Shown one piece after another: positions 44,788 through 53,741 of a stretch of 64,000 nucleotides of DNA. Both the position numbers and the translations under genes were made by a program. Each line of letters starts with the position of its first letter. The stretch's first letter is position 1. The stretch is taken from positions 318,511-382,510 of the forward strand of contig NZ_SISF01000031.1 in NCBI RefSeq assembly GCF_004310285.1, written 5' to 3'. The notes below the pieces were generated by a model, which had not been told where the DNA came from, did not search any database, and saw nothing but the letters and a program-made list of their open reading frames with translations. The stretch is from Agrobacterium cavarae (GTDB taxonomy: Bacteria; Pseudomonadota; Alphaproteobacteria; Rhizobiales; Rhizobiaceae).

Positions 44788-45765
44788 TCAGGCGTATTTC
44801 GACAGCGCGTCCGCCATGATGGCGCTATCGACGTTGCCGCCGGATGCCACGGCGATCACGGAATCGGTTTCAAGCTCATTGCCGTGGAAAAGGGCGGCTG
44901 CCAGTGCCACGGCACCGCCCGGTTCCACCACGATTTTCAGGCGCTGGAAGGCGAGCACCATGGCCCGCAGCGCCTCTTCTTCGGTCACGGCTATACCAGC
45001 ACCACAAAGGCGCTTGAGGATCGGAAAGGTAATGTTGCCTGGCTGCGGCGTGATGATCGCGTCGCAGATGGAGCCGCTGAGGGCTGCGTTTCTCTCGATC
45101 TTCCCTGAGGCGAGCGAACGCGCCACGTCGTCAAAATGTTCGGGTTCTGCGGTACGAACCTTCAGGCCCGGGGCCTTGGCTTCCAAGGCAAGCGCGACAC
45201 CCGATGTCAGCCCGCCGCCACCACAGCAAACCAGCACCTCTGCTTTCTCGATGCCAGCCTCCTGCGCCTGTTCGGCAATCTCCAGTCCCACCGTTCCCTG
45301 GCCTGCGATTACCAGCGGTTCGTCATAGGGGCGGATCAAGGTCAGGCCGCGTTCCTCGGACAGCGTCGCGCCGATCGCGTCACGGTCTTCATTGGCGCGA
45401 TCGTAGAGCACGACCTCCGCGCCATAGGCTCTGGTGTTTTCGATTTTGATCTTCGGTGCATCGCGCGGCATGATGATGACGGCGGGCACGCCGTGCAAGC
45501 TTGCCGCCAGTGCGACGCCCTGGGCGTGATTGCCGGAGGAAAAGGCGATGACGCCGCGCTTTCGCACCTCTGGTTCCAATGCCGAGACCGCCGACCAGCC
45601 CCCACGAAACTTGAAGGAGCCGGTCCGCTGCAGGCATTCCGGCTTGATCAGGACCTTGCGGCCGGCAATCTCGTCAAGAAAGGGAGAAGACATCAAGGGG
45701 GTGCGGATTGCCTCGCCGTTCATACGCTGGCGGGCGGCTTCGATCATCGCAATATCGGTCATCAT
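44788..45765 (-). CDS. PLP-dependent threonine/serine dehydratase
   Basis: The 325-residue fold-type II enzyme has the PLP Lys in [27 protein letters not shown], the phosphate-binding glycine loop [16 protein letters not shown] and the C-terminal [14 protein letters not shown] and [11 protein letters not shown]. It lacks the C-terminal ACT-like regulatory domain of biosynthetic IlvA, so it is a catabolic-type threonine/serine dehydratase or a relative such as 3-hydroxyaspartate dehydratase or serine racemase. Upstream lies the terminator of the aldehyde dehydrogenase gene. Confidence 0.89.
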   Translation of the reverse strand: MMTDIAMIEAARQRMNGEAIRTPLMSSPFLDEIAGRKVLIKPECLQRTGSFKFRGGWSAVSALEPEVRKRGVIAFSSGNHAQGVALAASLHGVPAVIIMPRDAPKIKIENTRAYGAEVVLYDRANEDRDAIGATLSEERGLTLIRPYDEPLVIAGQGTVGLEIAEQAQEAGIEKAEVLVCCGGGGLTSGVALALEAKAPGLKVRTAEPEHFDDVARSLASGKIERNAALSGSICDAIITPQPGNITFPILKRLCGAGIAVTEEEALRAMVLAFQRLKIVVEPGGAVALAAALFHGNELETDSVIAVASGGNVDSAIMADALSKYA

Positions 45766-45827
45766 CGTCTCACGTCATTCCAGATGGTGCCTACCATAGG
45801 GCCAAATGCAGCGACGTGAAGCCAAAA

Positions 45828-45853
45828 AAATCCCCGGTCGAAGCCGGGGATTT
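45828..45853 (-). terminator. Terminator after the aldehyde dehydrogenase gene
   Basis: AAATCCCCGG pairs with CCGGGGATTT over TCGAAG; on the minus strand a T-run follows. It separates the catabolic locus from the dehydratase/cupin genes. Confidence 0.85.
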
Positions 45854-45870
45854 CGTCTCTGCCTGTTGAT

Positions 45871-47304
45871 TTAGGCCAGCGTGTAGGCCGTCTTCACCGT
45901 GGTGAAGAATTCGTTGGCATACTTGCCCTGCTCACGCGGGCCGAAGGAGGATGCCTTGCGGCCACCAAATGGCACGTGGAAGTCGACGCCAGCGGTCGGC
46001 AGATTGACCATGACCATGCCGGCTTCGGCGTTGCGCTTGAAGTGCGTTGCGTGCTTCAGGCTGGTGGTGGCGATGCCGGAGGACAGGCCGAAGGGCGTGT
46101 CGTTGGCAACGGCCAAAGCCTCGTCGTAATCCTTGACCCGGATGACGGAGGCAACCGGTCCGAAGATTTCCTCGCGCGAGATGCGCATGTCATTGGTGGC
46201 TTCGGTAAACAGCGTCGGCTGCAGGAAGAAGCCGGGGGTTTCGCGCTTCAGCACTTCGCCACCGAAGGCGAGCTTGGCGCCTTCCTTCTTTCCGATTTCG
46301 ATATAGTCGCAATCCTGCTTCAACTGCTTTTCATCGACCACCGGTCCGACATGGGTGTCTTTCGACATCGCATTGCCGACATTGATCTTGGCCAGACGCT
46401 CGGAAAGCGCTGCCACGAACTTGTCGTGGATGCCTTCGGTGACGATGATGCGCGAAGAGGCGGTGCAACGCTGTCCGGTGGAGTAGAAGCCGGAATTTGC
46501 GGCCGCTTCGACGGCAACGCCAAGGTCTGCGTCATCGAGAACGACGAACGGGTTCTTGCCGCCCATTTCCAGCTGGAACTTGCGGTTGAATGGCAGCGAG
46601 GAAGCGGCAACGCGCTGGCCGGTGCCGGTGGAGCCGGTAAACGTGATGCCAGCGAGATCCGGGCTGTCGAGCATTGCCTGACCGACGACGGAACCGCGAC
46701 CCATGACGAGGTTCAGGACGCCCTTCGGCAGGCCTGCGCGATGCAGGATATCGACGATCGCCCAGGCGCAACCGGGAACGAGGTCTGCCGGCTTGAAGAC
46801 GATGGTGTTGCCGTAGCAAAGCGCTGGTGCAATCTTCCAGGCCGGAATGGCAATTGGGAAGTTCCAGGGCGTGATGATGCCGATGACGCCAAGCGGTTCG
46901 CGGGTGACTTCAACGCCGATGTTCGGGCGAGCCGACGGAATGACTTCGCCTGCCAGGCGCAGTGCTTCGCCGGCAAAGAAATCGAAAATCTGGGCGGCGC
47001 GGATGGTCTCGCCGATGCCTTCGGCCAGAACCTTGCCTTCTTCGCGGGCGAGAAGCGCGCCAAGCTCTTCCTTGCGGGCGAGGATTTCATCGGCGGTCTT
47101 CTTCAGGATAGCGTGACGCTCGAGAATGCCGGAGCGCGACCAGGCCGGGAAAGCGGCCTTCGCAGCGGCAATCGCCTGCTTGGCGTCTTCGGCGGAAGCC
47201 TGTGCGTATAGGCCGACGACTTCGTTGGTGTCAGAAGGATTGATGTTCTTCGACGTTTCGGATCCGATCCATTCGCCGCCGATAAGGTTTTGGTGAATTG
47301 TCAT
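45871..47304 (-). CDS. NAD(P)-dependent aldehyde dehydrogenase, 2-oxoglutarate-semialdehyde-dehydrogenase-like
   Basis: The 477-residue enzyme has ITPWNFPIAIPAWKIAPAL, FTGSTGTGQRVAA, the catalytic Glu in LEMGGKNPFVV, the catalytic Cys in YSTGQRCTASSRIIV and EEIFGPVASV. The overall sequence resembles dehydrogenases that oxidise 2-oxoglutarate semialdehyde to 2-oxoglutarate at the end of pentose and sugar-acid pathways; succinate-semialdehyde dehydrogenase is the main alternative. The XylX-like dehydratase nearby would make exactly that semialdehyde, which supports the first reading. It is third in a minus-strand run, 174 bases after the preceding gene, and may have its own promoter. Confidence 0.9.
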   Translation of the reverse strand: MTIHQNLIGGEWIGSETSKNINPSDTNEVVGLYAQASAEDAKQAIAAAKAAFPAWSRSGILERHAILKKTADEILARKEELGALLAREEGKVLAEGIGETIRAAQIFDFFAGEALRLAGEVIPSARPNIGVEVTREPLGVIGIITPWNFPIAIPAWKIAPALCYGNTIVFKPADLVPGCAWAIVDILHRAGLPKGVLNLVMGRGSVVGQAMLDSPDLAGITFTGSTGTGQRVAASSLPFNRKFQLEMGGKNPFVVLDDADLGVAVEAAANSGFYSTGQRCTASSRIIVTEGIHDKFVAALSERLAKINVGNAMSKDTHVGPVVDEKQLKQDCDYIEIGKKEGAKLAFGGEVLKRETPGFFLQPTLFTEATNDMRISREEIFGPVASVIRVKDYDEALAVANDTPFGLSSGIATTSLKHATHFKRNAEAGMVMVNLPTAGVDFHVPFGGRKASSFGPREQGKYANEFFTTVKTAYTLA

Positions 47305-47478
47305 TGGTGCACTCCCTGTAATCGCTTTAATTTTCAGTGCTCGGGCAGCGTGGGCGCACAGCCTTGCTCCTTCGCGTTGTCCGCCGCGGCAGAGCGCGCG
47401 ACGAGGTCGGCGGTGACCCTATGTCATGTCATGCCATCGCGAAAGACATTCGGGCGTCTAATTGTATGATTTTTTAAG

Positions 47479-48381
47479 TCAGTCTTGGTGCTCGCGTTTG
47501 TTCAGTCTTTCCAGATGCAGCAACAGGCCGCTATGGTCGATATCGGCGCCGCCATTGCCGACGAAGGCGTCGAAAGCGCGGGTCACTTCTTCCGTCAGCG
47601 GCAGCGCCAGATCAAGATCCTTGGCGGTGGCAAGAACGCCGTTCAGATCCTTCAACTGGAATTTGGAGGGACCGCCGGGCACGAAGTTGCGCTTGACCAT
47701 GCGCTCGCCATGCAACTCGAGAATACGGCTTTCGGCAAAGCCGCCACGGATGGCGTTGCGGAACCCTTCGCGTGACGCGCCACCGGCTTCGACCAGCATC
47801 ATGGCTTCCGCCACCGCGCCGATGGTGATGGCGACAATCTGCTGGTTGGCGAGCTTGCACAGCTGACCCGCACCGGATGGTCCCACATAGGTCAGGCGAC
47901 CCATGGCGGAAAAGACATCGCCGAGACTTGTCACCGTTGCCTCATCGCCACCGGCCATGATTGCCAGCGTCCCGGCGGTTGCGCCCGGCACGCCGCCTGA
48001 GACCGGTGCGTCCACATGGGCAATGCCGAGCACTTTCAGCTTTTGCGAATGGTCGCGGGCGATCGGCGGGGCAATGGAGCTGCTATCGATGACGATGGCG
48101 CCTTTTTCCAGCGCTTCGGCAACACCCATGTCAAACAGCACATTGCCAACGGCATTGCCATCGCTCAGCATGGTGATGACGACATCGGCACCTTTCGCCG
48201 CGTCAGCAGGGGAGCCGGCGAGGATCGCCCCATGCTCCATCAGCGCCTGCGCTTTCTCCACACTGCGGTTCCAGACGCGCACCGTGAAGCCGGCTTTCAA
48301 CAGGTTGCGGGCCATGGGCCCGCCCATCAGGCCGGTGCCGATAAAGGCGATGGTGCGCGCTTGTTTGCCCGACTCCATCAT
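47479..48381 (-). CDS. 3-hydroxyisobutyrate-dehydrogenase-family NAD(P) oxidoreductase
   Basis: This 300-residue beta-hydroxyacid dehydrogenase has the nucleotide motif FIGTGLMGGPMARNLLKAG, the substrate loop DAPVSGGVPGATAGTLAIM and the catalytic-Lys region GAGQLCKLANQQIV. Relatives reduce tartronate semialdehyde or oxidise 3-hydroxyisobutyrate, L-threonate or similar short hydroxy acids. Its start overlaps the stop of the epimerase-like gene by four bases (ATGA), so the two act in one pathway. Exact substrate unknown; an L-threonate-dehydrogenase-like role is one option given its partner. Confidence 0.89.
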   Translation of the reverse strand: MMESGKQARTIAFIGTGLMGGPMARNLLKAGFTVRVWNRSVEKAQALMEHGAILAGSPADAAKGADVVITMLSDGNAVGNVLFDMGVAEALEKGAIVIDSSSIAPPIARDHSQKLKVLGIAHVDAPVSGGVPGATAGTLAIMAGGDEATVTSLGDVFSAMGRLTYVGPSGAGQLCKLANQQIVAITIGAVAEAMMLVEAGGASREGFRNAIRGGFAESRILELHGERMVKRNFVPGGPSKFQLKDLNGVLATAKDLDLALPLTEEVTRAFDAFVGNGGADIDHSGLLLHLERLNKREHQD

Positions 48382-49364
48382 TTCAGCAAACCTCCCAGCT
48401 CGTCTTCGATATGGACCTTGATGATCTCTTCAAAATTCGTCTCGGCTGTAAAGCCCAATTCGCGGGCGCGGGTGGCCTCGAAGCCGGGTGCCCAGCCTTC
48501 GCACATGCGCATGATCATCTCATTCGGCTCGCGGCGGATGAGGCTGACGGCCTTTTCGCCCGCGATCTTGCGCAGCGCCTCGATCTGCTCGCCCACCGTG
48601 GCGCTGAGGCCTGGCATGGAAAGATTGCGGCGTGGACCGACTTTGTTCGTATCGATCGTTGCGCCATGCAGCAGGAAGCCGACAGCCGAACGGGGCGAAG
48701 CATGCCAGTGGCGGATGGTCTCCGGCACCGGCAACACGGCTTCCAGTCCAACCAGAGGTTCACGCAAAATGTTGGAGAAGAAGCCGGAGGCGGCGGCATT
48801 CGGCTTTCCGGGGCGGATGCAGATCGTCGGCAGGCGAATGCCGATGCCTTCGAAGAAACCACGTCTCGTATAATCGGACAGCAGCAGCTCCGAGATTGCC
48901 TTCTGCGTGCCGTAGCTGGTCAGCGGTGTGGTGTGGAAATCATCCGGGATCGGGTAAGGAAGCGGTGCGCCGAAGACGGCGATGGACGAGGTGAATACCA
49001 CCCGCGGCTTGTAGCCATCCTGACCATTGGCGATGCGGATCGCATCGAAGAGATAACGCGTGCCGTCCAGATTGATGCGATAGCCCTTGTCGAAATCGAG
49101 CTCTGCTTCGCCGGAAACGATGGCCGCGAGATGGAAGATCACGTCCGGTCTTGTGGAGACCAGCTTTTCGGCCTCGCCGGGGCCGGAAAGATCGGCGGCG
49201 CGTGCATCGACCTTACCTTTGAAGCCGGCTGGCGATTCGGGCTGGAATACATCGATCAGGGTGAATGTCTCGATGTCCTTGCCGTTCAGCCTTCCTTCGC
49301 GAACGAGCCTTTCGGTCAGCTTGCGTCCTACCATTCCGGCTGCGCCGATAATCGCTACATGCAT
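48378..49364 (-). CDS. SDR/epimerase-family dehydrogenase, D-erythronate dehydrogenase (DenD)-like
   Basis: This 328-residue extended short-chain dehydrogenase has VAIIGAAGMVGRKLTERLVREG, DVIFHLAAIVSGEAELDFDKGYRINLDGT, VVFTSSIAVFG and the active-site Tyr and Lys in LTSYGTQKAISE. It resembles the group that includes DenD, which oxidises D-erythronate, rather than sugar-nucleotide epimerases. GGAGGAG precedes ATG 49364. First gene of the minus-strand run; a perfect palindrome resembling a GntR operator lies 38 bases upstream. Confidence 0.86.
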   Translation of the reverse strand: MHVAIIGAAGMVGRKLTERLVREGRLNGKDIETFTLIDVFQPESPAGFKGKVDARAADLSGPGEAEKLVSTRPDVIFHLAAIVSGEAELDFDKGYRINLDGTRYLFDAIRIANGQDGYKPRVVFTSSIAVFGAPLPYPIPDDFHTTPLTSYGTQKAISELLLSDYTRRGFFEGIGIRLPTICIRPGKPNAAASGFFSNILREPLVGLEAVLPVPETIRHWHASPRSAVGFLLHGATIDTNKVGPRRNLSMPGLSATVGEQIEALRKIAGEKAVSLIRREPNEMIMRMCEGWAPGFEATRARELGFTAETNFEEIIKVHIEDELGGLLK

Positions 49365-49401
49365 CTGGTTTCTCCTCCACCGCATCACAAAATTTGACTT
49401 G

Positions 49402-49422
49402 TAAGGTTGTCTGATAACCTTA
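49402..49422. promoter_or_regulatory. Candidate GntR operator, site 1
   Basis: Arms TAAGGTT and AACCTTA flank GTCTGAT, a perfect 21-base palindrome. The core GGTTGTCTGATAACC carries the GT-N-N-A(C/T) centre typical of FadR-subfamily GntR sites, and its left half AGGTTGTC recurs at site 2 (51853). It lies between the divergent dehydrogenase genes and the FAD-linked dehydrogenase gene and could control both. Confidence 0.65.
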
Positions 49423-49518
49423 TATGACTGGCTTGAAAACAGTATTTTGAAAAACCGAAAAATTTAAGAGCGGAGACGCCAAAGAAGCGTCACCGCCTGG
49501 GTGGAGGCGAGGGGGCAT

Positions 49519-50964
49519 ATGCTCAAGGTTCATGCGCAATCACGCGAGGAGCTGCAGGCTTCTTTGAAGGCCGGTCTTGGCGAGGGGCTGGTTCTGACGG
49601 ACGCGGCAGAAATGGTCCGCTACTGCCGCGACTGGCATGGCGATGTCTCAAGCAGTGCCGTTGCCGTCATTCGCCCACGCAATGTGGAAGACGTTGCCGC
49701 GACCGTGCGGCTCTGCGCAGAGCTTGGCCTCGCCATTGTCCCCCAGGGCGGCAATACCGGTCTCGTTCTTGGTGGCGTGCCCGATGCGCCGGATCACCAG
49801 ATCGTTCTCAGCCTTGAGCGCATGAATGCGATCCGCGCCATCGATACGGATGATTTTTCCGCCGTGGTGGAGGCTGGCTGCATCCTGTCGGAATTCAAGG
49901 ATGCGGTGCAGGAAAAGGGCATGTTCTTTCCGCTGTCTCTCGGCGCGCAAGGATCCTGCCGCATCGGCGGCAACGTTTCGACCAATGCGGGCGGCATCAA
50001 TGTGCTGCGCTATGGCATGACGCGCGAATTGGTGCTCGGTCTCGAAGTTGTTCTTGCGGATGGGACGATCTGGAACGGGCTGTCGACGCTTCGCAAGGAC
50101 AATCGCGGCATCGATCTCAAGCAGCTTTTCATCGGCGCGGAAGGAACGCTTGGCATCATCACCGCCGTCTCGGTCAAGCTCTATCCCAACCCCGAGCATG
50201 TCGAAACCGCGCTTCTCGGATTGAACTCGCTCGATGATGCGATCAAGCTCTATCGCCGCGCGCGGCGTGAGTGCTGCGATCTGATGTCGGCTTTCGAATT
50301 CATGCCGCCGGTCGCCTTCACGCTTGCCATGGAAGCCATTCCGGATCTGAAAATGCCGATCGCCGGCGATTATGCCGCCTATGTGCTGATGGAAATTTCA
50401 GGCTCCGGTCTGGTCGATACAAGCGATCTGATGAGCCGCTTTCTCGAAGGCGTGATGGAAGACGGGCTGGTGCTCGATGGCGTGATTGCCTCTTCGCGTG
50501 CGCAGGCGCAATCACTCTGGATGTTCCGCGAGGGCATGAATGAGGGCCAGGCGCTGCGCGGCGCCCATATGCGCACCGACATTTCCGTGCCGCTGTCGCG
50601 TCTTGCGGAATTCGTTGCAGAAGCGGAGGCGGAACTGGCCAAGGATCTGCCGGAATGCCTCGCGGTATCCTACGGTCATGTGGGAGATGGCAATGTGCAT
50701 CTCAACGTGCTTCCGCCCAACGGCAGCACGCGTGAGGAGCGGGATCACTACATTTACAAGGCGAAGGTCATCGTCAATGCGGTCCTGGACCGTTACGCCG
50801 GCAGCATCAGTGCCGAGCACGGGATCGGCCGCTTGAAGCGCGGGGATTTCGAAAGCCGTCTCGGCCCCGTCCAGCGGGAGATGATCGAGCGGCTGAAAGC
50901 CGCCTTCGATCCGGAGCTTCGCATGAATCCCGGTTGCCAGCTTGCCCTACAAGCGGCTAGCTAG
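49519..50964 (+). CDS. FAD-linked D-2-hydroxyacid dehydrogenase (GlcD/D-lactate/D-2-hydroxyglutarate type)
   Basis: The 481-residue flavoprotein of the VAO/PCMH family has the FAD-binding region LAIVPQGGNTGLVLGGVP, VEAGCILSEFKDAV, GGNVSTNAGGINVLRYGM and FIGAEGTLGIITAVS, then the FAD-oxidase C-terminal domain with AVSYGHVGDGNVHLNV (metal His pair) and SAEHGIGRLK. Members oxidise D-lactate, glycolate or D-2-hydroxyglutarate and pass electrons to the respiratory chain. ATG 49519 follows GAGGGGGC; an upstream GTG at 49501 is less likely. First gene of the plus-strand arm. Confidence 0.9.
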   Translation: MLKVHAQSREELQASLKAGLGEGLVLTDAAEMVRYCRDWHGDVSSSAVAVIRPRNVEDVAATVRLCAELGLAIVPQGGNTGLVLGGVPDAPDHQIVLSLERMNAIRAIDTDDFSAVVEAGCILSEFKDAVQEKGMFFPLSLGAQGSCRIGGNVSTNAGGINVLRYGMTRELVLGLEVVLADGTIWNGLSTLRKDNRGIDLKQLFIGAEGTLGIITAVSVKLYPNPEHVETALLGLNSLDDAIKLYRRARRECCDLMSAFEFMPPVAFTLAMEAIPDLKMPIAGDYAAYVLMEISGSGLVDTSDLMSRFLEGVMEDGLVLDGVIASSRAQAQSLWMFREGMNEGQALRGAHMRTDISVPLSRLAEFVAEAEAELAKDLPECLAVSYGHVGDGNVHLNVLPPNGSTREERDHYIYKAKVIVNAVLDRYAGSISAEHGIGRLKRGDFESRLGPVQREMIERLKAAFDPELRMNPGCQLALQAAS

Positions 50965-51014
50965 AAGAATGAAAGTGCGCCGTCCTCCGGCGTTCATGTC
51001 CACCAGGAGCCATC

Positions 51015-51734
51015 ATGACGCTGGAGTTCAGCCAGATTCACCGCACCGATCATCTTCCTGGCCGGATCGCCGCGGAGATCGCGCGTGAGATCAATGATGG
51101 AAAGCTGAAAGCCGGCGACAAGTTGCCGACCGAGCATGCGCTGTCCAAGACGTTCGGCGTCAGCCGTTCGGTCGTGCGAGAGGCCATCGCCCAGCTTCGC
51201 AATGAGGGCGCGGTCGAAACACGTCAGGGCGTCGGGGCCTTCGTCAGCGATCCGCGTCATCGCGTATCGATCCGTATCGAGCGCTCCAAGCTGACCGATC
51301 CCGACAAATTCCGCGATCTCTTCCAGTTGCGTCTGCCGTTGGAAATCGAGGCCGCCGGTCTTGCCGCCGTCAACCGCACGCCGGAGCAGTTGAGCCGGCT
51401 GGAAGCGGCGCTCAACAATATGCGCAATGCGCCGGATTGGGACAAGGACGGTATTCCTGCCGATCTCGATTTTCATCGCACCTTGGCAGAGGCGACGCAG
51501 AACGATTATTTCTCGATGTTTCTCGGCTTCATTGCCGAGCGGATCAGCTCGGCGATAAAGGTCGCCTTTTCACGCGCGGTCTTCGGCGAAATCCTGGAAA
51601 CCACCATCCAGGAGCATGTGCCAATCTATGAGGCCATTGCTGCGTCCGATGCGGCAGCCGCGCGCGCCGCCATGCGCGCCCATCTGGTGGGTGCCGCAAA
51701 ACGCTTGAATCTCGAGATGGAAATCTACGAATAG
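51015..51734 (+). CDS. GntR-family regulator, FadR subfamily
   Basis: The 239-residue regulator has an N-terminal winged helix (PGRIAAEIAREINDGKLKAGDKLPTEHALSKTFGVSRSVVREAIAQLRNEGAVETRQGVGAFV) and a helical FCD ligand domain with LFQLRLPLEIEAAGLAA, ADLDFHRTLAEAT and the metal His in IQEHVPIYEAI. FadR-type regulators of sugar-acid genes usually bind the pathway substrate or an intermediate. It sits inside the locus, 50 bases after the FAD-linked dehydrogenase; the two candidate operators at 49402 and 51855 are its likely sites. Confidence 0.92.
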   Translation: MTLEFSQIHRTDHLPGRIAAEIAREINDGKLKAGDKLPTEHALSKTFGVSRSVVREAIAQLRNEGAVETRQGVGAFVSDPRHRVSIRIERSKLTDPDKFRDLFQLRLPLEIEAAGLAAVNRTPEQLSRLEAALNNMRNAPDWDKDGIPADLDFHRTLAEATQNDYFSMFLGFIAERISSAIKVAFSRAVFGEILETTIQEHVPIYEAIAASDAAAARAAMRAHLVGAAKRLNLEMEIYE

Positions 51735-51854
51735 GCCTTTCGCGTCGACGCGATTGGCCCTGCCCGCCACGGGCAGTAAATTTCCTCGAAAATTCGGCGT
51801 CTGGCAGGCTGGACTAAGGACTTTTCTCATACTAAGAAGATTGACGTATTCAGG

Positions 51855-51879
51855 TTGTCAGACATCCAGACAATATAAT
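51855..51879 (+). promoter_or_regulatory. Candidate GntR operator, site 2, abutting a -10 box
   Basis: TTGTC and GACAA flank AGACATCCA; together with the preceding AGG this repeats the AGGTTGTC half-site of site 1 and adds TTGTCAGACA. TATAAT (51874-51879) follows directly, so a bound repressor would cover the promoter of the XylX-like dehydratase and TRAP genes. No good -35 is seen at 17 bases, although TTGACG lies at 51841. Confidence 0.6.
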
Positions 51880-51927
51880 TGCTGTGGAGGCAGTGGTCGG
51901 ATGGGCTGAAAGTGGGAGGGATCAAGC

Positions 51928-53088
51928 TTGGTCGAAATCAGGACTGTCGATGCTGCTGCAATTTTGCCGGAAGATCATCGGGATGCGATCCTGATCGGTC
52001 GCGTCTGGTCCAAGAGCGAAGACGGCCCATGTCCGGTCCTGTTGAAGGATGGCGTTCTCTACGATCTCTCCAGGCTTGCGCCGACCGTCTCTGAACTGCT
52101 CGAAAAGCACGATCTCGTCGATCGTCTTTCCGACACGCTGCAGTTTGCAGCGCTCGGTGCCTTTGAAGCCTTTCTTGATGGTTCCGCCGGACAGTTGCTT
52201 TCGCCAAACGATATTCAGGCGGTGAAGGCGGCCGGCGTCACCTTCGCCGACAGCATGCTGGAGCGCGTCATCGAAGAACAGGCCAAGGGCGATCCGCAGC
52301 GCGCGCAGGACATCCGCGGCCGTCTGGCTCCGGTGCTTGGCGATAGCCTCAAGGGTGTTGAGGCGGGCTCCGAAAAGGCTGCGGAGGTCAAGCGCCTGCT
52401 GCAGGAAATGGGCCTCTGGTCGCAATATCTGGAAGTCGGCATCGGCCCGGATGCGGAGATTTTCTCCAAGGCGCAACCCATGTCGTCCGTCGGCTGCGGC
52501 TCGCTGATCGGCGTTCATCCCAAGTCGCAGTGGAACAATCCCGAGCCGGAAGTGGTGCTGGCCGTCACCTCCGATGGTCGCATCGTCGGCGCGGCCCTTG
52601 GCAACGACGTCAACCTGCGCGATTTCGAAGGGCGCTCCGCCCTGCTGCTGAGCAAGGCGAAGGATAACAATGCGTCCTGCTCCATCGGCCCGTTCATCCG
52701 TCTGTTCGACGGCAATTTTACACTGGACGACGTGAAGCAGGCACAGATTTCGCTGCTCGTCGAAGGCGAAGACGGGTTCTCCATGACGGGTGTCAGCCCG
52801 ATGCAGGCAATCAGCCGCACGCCGGAAAATCTGGTGTCGCAGCTTTTGAACCGCGATCACCAGTATCCGGATGGTGCGGTCTTCTTCCTCGGCACCATGT
52901 TCGCTCCGGTCAAGGATCGTCATGGTCCAGGTCTCGGCTTCACCCATGCCAAGGGTGACCGCGTCGAGATATCAAGCCCGCGATTGGGCAAGCTGATCAA
53001 CTGGGTGGCCAGCACATCCGATTGTCCGGAATGGACCTTCGGCACGACGGCATTGATGCGCAATCTCGCAAAGCGCGGGCTTCTATAA
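51928..53088 (+). CDS. Fumarylacetoacetate-hydrolase-fold protein, XylX-like 2-keto-3-deoxy-sugar-acid dehydratase
   Basis: The 386-residue protein has a C-terminal FAH-type catalytic domain: IGPDAEIFSKAQPMSSVGCGSLIGVHP, WNNPEPEVVLAVTSDG (metal-binding Glu pair), GAALGNDVNLRDFEGRSALLLSKAKDNNASCSIGPFIRLFDG and a final WTFGTTALMRNLAKRGLL. This closely resembles Caulobacter XylX, which dehydrates 2-keto-3-deoxy-D-xylonate to 2-oxoglutarate semialdehyde. The start is TTG 51928, seven bases after GTGGGAGGG. It heads the operon that continues with the TRAP transporter genes. Confidence 0.86.
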   Translation: MVEIRTVDAAAILPEDHRDAILIGRVWSKSEDGPCPVLLKDGVLYDLSRLAPTVSELLEKHDLVDRLSDTLQFAALGAFEAFLDGSAGQLLSPNDIQAVKAAGVTFADSMLERVIEEQAKGDPQRAQDIRGRLAPVLGDSLKGVEAGSEKAAEVKRLLQEMGLWSQYLEVGIGPDAEIFSKAQPMSSVGCGSLIGVHPKSQWNNPEPEVVLAVTSDGRIVGAALGNDVNLRDFEGRSALLLSKAKDNNASCSIGPFIRLFDGNFTLDDVKQAQISLLVEGEDGFSMTGVSPMQAISRTPENLVSQLLNRDHQYPDGAVFFLGTMFAPVKDRHGPGLGFTHAKGDRVEISSPRLGKLINWVASTSDCPEWTFGTTALMRNLAKRGLL

Positions 53089-53207
53089 CGTCCGTTGCGA
53101 GGCGAGCGATCTCGCTTGACGCGACACGCATATCCACAGGCTTAAAACGTTGCGCGCGCGCCTCTATCCGTGTTCGCGCCGCTTCGTATCATTCTCGGGA
53201 GGGGAAG

Positions 53208-53738
53208 ATGCAGAAAGTCATCAATCTTTTTTACCGCATCCTCGAGACCATTCTCGTCGCGCTTCTTGCAGGCATGGCAATCATGGTCTTCATCAATGTG
53301 GTCATGCGCTACACCATGAATTCGGGCATCAATGTCTCGGAAGAACTGGCGCGCTATTTCTTCGTCTGGATCACCTTCATCGGTGCGGTCGTGACCTTCC
53401 GCGAAAACAGCCATATGGGCATCGAAACGCTGGTGATGTTCCTGTCGCGGCGCATGCGCATTGTCTGCATGATCCTGTCCAACATCATCATCCTTCTCTG
53501 CTCGGCGATCTTCTTCTGGGGAACGTGGAAGCAGTCCGCCATCAATGCCAGCATGCATGCGCCCGTAACCGGCCTGTCGATGATCTGGGTCTATGGCGTT
53601 GGCATGTTCACCGGCGGAATCATGTTCATCATCGCGCTCGAACGCCTGTACCGCTTTCTGACCGGCAAGGTCCGCGAAGACGAGATTGCCGCCTTTGCCG
53701 GTGAAAATCTCACCATCGAACAGCTTTCGGAGCGCTGA
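53208..53738 (+). CDS. dctQ: TRAP transporter small membrane subunit
   Basis: This 176-residue protein has four hydrophobic segments, with the DctQ pattern ILETILVALLAGMAIMVFINVVMRYTMN and EELARYFFVWITFIGAVVTFRENSHMGIE. The small subunit helps join the substrate-bound DctP to the large permease. ATG 53208 follows GGGAGGGG; upstream open codons lack a site. Three bases separate it from dctM. Confidence 0.92.
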   Translation: MQKVINLFYRILETILVALLAGMAIMVFINVVMRYTMNSGINVSEELARYFFVWITFIGAVVTFRENSHMGIETLVMFLSRRMRIVCMILSNIIILLCSAIFFWGTWKQSAINASMHAPVTGLSMIWVYGVGMFTGGIMFIIALERLYRFLTGKVREDEIAAFAGENLTIEQLSER

Positions 53739-53741
53739 CAC

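Noticed and set aside
47455..47475. Third GntR operator upstream of the aldehyde dehydrogenase gene (TTGTATGAT)
   Set aside because: It matches only one half of the proposed sites and lacks the inverted second half, so it is too weak to list.
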